Shown one piece after another: positions 27,915 to 30,245 of a stretch of 30,245 bases of DNA. How positions within the stretch are numbered: the stretch's first letter is position 1; each line of letters opens with the position of its first letter. The notes below the pieces were generated by a model, which saw nothing but the letters and a program-made list of their open reading frames with translations, ran no database searches and had not been told where the DNA came from. This DNA is from Hofstenia miamia (lineage: Eukaryota; Xenacoelomorpha; Acoela; Hofsteniidae), in NCBI GenBank assembly GCA_900660155.1, contig CABFPE010000208.1, positions 164,639-194,883 of the forward strand, given 5' to 3'. The position numbers and the translations under genes were made by a program.

Positions 27915-29212
27915 CAATAATAATAATAATAATAATGAATGACTTTATTTATCCGCTGAAGACATACACAACAAAAAATAAATAAAAACAAGTTAAGTTT
28001 TATGGCAGCGAGGACAGTCACAGGAGATGAAATAGGAGCAAATGGAAGAGTAGACGAAGTTTTAGAAGGGCTCAGCAAAGAGGAAAGTCATCAAAGATTT
28101 TTTGCAGCTGGGTGGCGGGGAAAAGAAATCAATTGCTGTTGGGGGGTTAAGAGTCAAGATTTAATTAGCAGCAGTATAAGCGCGATTAAAAAACGAGTGA
28201 AGGGTGCGATGTTTCTTCGTACGACGAATGGAGGAGGTGACAACATCATCAGAGCGAGTGAAGCAGGAATGAGAGAACTTAATGAAATCAAAAGGATCAG
28301 ATCCAATTTGCGAGTCAGTAGTCGATTGAACAGGAGGAGATCACAGACATGGAAGTAGAGTGACAGTGGGAGAGTGGAAAATTTCAGCAGAACGTCTTAA
28401 TAATTCAAAGGGGAAATCCATTTGAAACCGAGTTTCTGGAAACATTCCATGGATTGGAACAAAGCACGAGAAGGCCACCAACAAANGAATGGAGTTTCAC
28501 AGCAGACGAGGTATTAAAAGAGACATTACGGAAAAGGGCAAATAGCGAGGAATTAGCTTTGCGGAGACGCAAAGACACATGTACAGTTCATTTTAAGTTT
28601 GCAGCAAGTTGAACTCCAAGATGAGTGTGATGAGGCGCAAAGTTCACAGGTAGAGCCAAAATCGAAAATCGCAGTGTGGTCGACATACGACAGGCAAGAG
28701 AACAGAATGAGGGAGGTCGTTAATGGCAACGATGTAGAAAAGAACAGCGAACACTGACCCTTGAGGGGCACCACTAGTAACGGAGACAGGAGAAAAGATA
28801 GACGAGTTGATTTTGACACACTGGTGGCGATTGGTCAGGTAAGACTGGAACAGTTCGATGAAATCCACATCAAAACCAATTAAACGTAACTTGTCAAGCA
28901 GAATGGAATGAGAGAGGCGATCAAACGCTTTTGATCAGAGTGAGCAGGTTAGTAATCGTAGAGCGACCAGGAAGGTTGCCATGCTGAGAAGAAGAGATGA
29001 GGTGACGAATTTTTGGGAATACATAACGAAAAAAAGGCGTTCAAAGATGATAGACAGTCGGGATAGAATAGCTATTCCGCGGTAGGACGAGACCTGCGAG
29101 GAGAGAAGCTGATTAGATTTTAACAGCGGAGAAATCCAAGGTGTCTTCCAAAAGGCGGGATAGCGCTTAGAGGAGCAAATGAAGGAGTAAAGATGCTTTA
29201 AATGGAAATCAA
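27915..29212 (-). mobile_element. Non-LTR retrotransposon, copy B (minus strand)
   Basis: Same family as copy A. It includes the RT core, the end of ORF2 (closing RAYTAAN then a stop, about 28165-28190), a 3' UTR and a 3' end AATAAAGTCATTC followed by an (ATT)n tail (27916-27936). Relative to copy A it lacks about 135 nt just after the catalytic box (near 28655). It is 5'-truncated at about 29212, where copy C begins. The sequence contains one ambiguous base (n) at 28486. Confidence 0.85.
28640..29200 (-). pseudogene. LINE reverse transcriptase remnant (copy B)
   Basis: Read on the minus strand: LKHLYSFICSSKRYPAFWKT, PWISPLLKSN, YRGIAILSRLSIIFERL, SKAFDRLSHSILLDKLRLIG, FDVDFIELFQSYLTNRHQCV, SGAPQGSVFAVLFYIVAIND and YVDHTAIFDFG. 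These are RT motifs 2 to 5 in order. The catalytic box reads YVDH instead of YxDD, and frameshifts lie around the TNLLTL/KAFD and NDLPH/LSYVD junctions, so it is inactive. Confidence 0.88.
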
Positions 29213-29396
29213 GAAATCTTTGATGGCTTTCCTCTTTGCTGAGCCCTTCTCCAACTTCGCCTACTCTTCCATTTGCTCCTATTTTATCTCCTGTGACTGT
29301 CCTCGCTGCCGTAAAACTTGACTTTCTTTTATTTTTTTTTGTTGTGTATGCCTTCAGCGGCTAAATAAAGTCATTGATTATTATTATTATTATTAT
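29212..29396 (+). mobile_element. LINE 3' end, copy C (plus strand)
   Basis: A 5'-truncated insertion consisting only of the last 3' UTR part (CTTTGATGGCTTTCCTCTTT, GCTGAGCCCTTCTCC, then CAGCGGCTAAATAAAGTCA) and an (ATT)n tail at 29376-29396. It is an inverted copy of the 3' end of copy B (27915-28105). It sits exactly between two minus-strand RT fragments, B and D. The left junction shares AAATC with copy B. Confidence 0.85.
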
Positions 29397-29958
29397 AAAA
29401 GCGTGGAGAAGGAGAGAACATGTAATAAAAGACAAGGCCCTCAAAGATGATTGACAGCCAAGAAGTAATAGCTATTGGACGATAAGAAGTGACTTGAGAA
29501 GTCGGAAATATGATTAGATTTTAAAAGTGGGGATATCCAAGATGTTTTCCAGCAAGGCGGAAAACGCTTAGAAGAGCAAATATAGGAGAAGAAATGCTTT
29601 AAATGGATGGAAAGAGTTGAGGATGTTTCATGAAGTACAAAGGAAGGGACACCGTCAGGATAGCAAGGACCACACAGCTTGCAAGATTTAAGCATGAGAG
29701 ACATGGGCGCTGAAGTCAATATCACAAAGTCGGATTAGCGGGAAGGCAGCAGGCGGGCCAGGGCACATGGAGGCAGGTACAGAGAAGTACGCTTTTCCGC
29801 CGACGAGGAACATAAGAAGAAATTACTTGATGTAAGAAAGTGAACCAATCGTCAACTGAGAAGCAATCACTAAAAACGGGGAGCGAAGATGAGAGAGCAG
29901 CATTAAGTGACAGAAAGTCACTGTTAAATCAAGCATATTGTGGAGCAGCCGAATTTAT
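29397..29958 (-). mobile_element. Non-LTR retrotransposon, copy D (minus strand)
   Basis: On the minus strand it encodes SAAPQYA and NSDFLSLNAALSS, VDDWFTFLHQVISSYVPRR, YPDGVPSFVLHETSSTLSIH, LKHFFSYICSSKRFPPCWKT and SWISPLLKSN. This spans the endonuclease/RT linker to the start of the RT. The last segment duplicates the region where copy B begins (LKHLYSFICSSKRYPAFWKT), so D is a different copy from B. It has several frame breaks. Confidence 0.8.
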
Positions 29959-30213
29959 CAGGAAACCTTAGCATATTCCACTTCGTATTTTGTTGTTGGA
30001 AATTTTTTCAACATTTTTGACGCATAAAATGCAATGGCTTTCCTCCAGTATTGTTATGTTTGCGTTTTTGTTCATTCGAGAGACTTTATTCCAAAAATGT
30101 AAGAAATCCTTGTCCACGGTATGAAAAACATCCGCACACCTTAATACCAGTCTTAACTTTGTAAAGTGAATTAATTGAGTTGCTCCTGGTGAAACCTGCT
30201 GCCCACTCACGCC

Positions 30214-30245
<32 letters not shown>
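29959..30245. other. Right edge: AT-rich DNA and (TA)n tract
   Basis: An 80-codon minus-strand ORF (30210-29968) has no recognised domain and is of a length expected by chance. From about 30219 to the end the sequence is pure (TA)n. Confidence 0.5.
30219..30245. repeat. (TA)n microsatellite at window end
   Basis: Alternating T and A to the last base, probably continuing outside the window. Confidence 0.95.

Noticed and set aside
28002..28358. 118-codon plus-strand ORF
   Set aside because: It is antisense to the ORF2 end and 3' UTR of LINE copy B; the minus-strand reading has LINE similarity and this one has none.
29968..30210. 80-codon minus-strand ORF at the right edge
   Set aside because: No known domain, no splice support, and a length common by chance in this sequence.
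1..30245. CRISPR arrays, bacterial operons or prophage
   Set aside because: No regularly spaced repeats with unique spacers exist; introns and metazoan retroelements show this is eukaryotic DNA.

Overview
This looks like nuclear DNA from an AT-rich invertebrate animal. Two animal genes with spliced or eukaryote-style structure are present, none of the sequence is bacterial in layout, and much of it is decayed transposable elements of metazoan type. The exact phylum cannot be fixed from the sequence. Very short introns (37, 42 and 44 nt) sit beside introns of about 2.5 kb.

Positions 855-13527, minus strand: twelve consecutive coding exons of SMG6 (EST1A), the nonsense-mediated decay endonuclease and telomerase-associated factor. 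All twelve join in phase and give about 593 codons, from an N-terminal exon-junction-complex-binding motif through the 14-3-3-like helical domain. The start exon (above 13527) and the exons for the rest of the protein, including the PIN nuclease domain (below 855, probably beyond the window), were not found. The large introns hold mobile DNA: Harbinger-type terminal-inverted-repeat pieces near 1.7-2.3 kb, a 19-bp perfect hairpin near 1.5 kb, a small inverted-repeat element at 7964-8161, and a decayed hAT transposon at 11367-12733 with terminal repeats and a near-perfect 8-bp target duplication.

Positions 13.5-18.5 kb: mostly AT-rich noncoding DNA, with a 1.13-kb PIF/Harbinger deletion derivative at 15615-16747. 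It has about 33-bp terminal repeats, TTA target duplication, subterminal tandem repeats and a fragment of transposase. A tiny LINE 3' stub with an (AAT)n tail lies near 17.5 kb.

Positions 18542-20767: a decayed Penelope-like retroelement (PLE) on the plus strand. It encodes PLE reverse transcriptase and a C-terminal GIY-YIG-type region that has lost the YIG half. Its left end is an inverted copy of its own 3' end, and this copy carries a hammerhead-ribozyme-like core. This is the most interesting structure in the window, although its helix I is weak.

Positions 20.8-23.9 kb: AT-rich with nothing recognised. Positions 23976-24494, plus strand: an intact, intronless TMEM35/NACHO-family membrane protein gene, the only complete protein-coding gene here. 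Positions 25.4-30 kb: a patchwork of at least four fragments, in both orientations, of one APE-type non-LTR retrotransposon family with an AATAAAGTCATTG(ATT)n 3' end. All are damaged. The window ends in a (TA)n tract.
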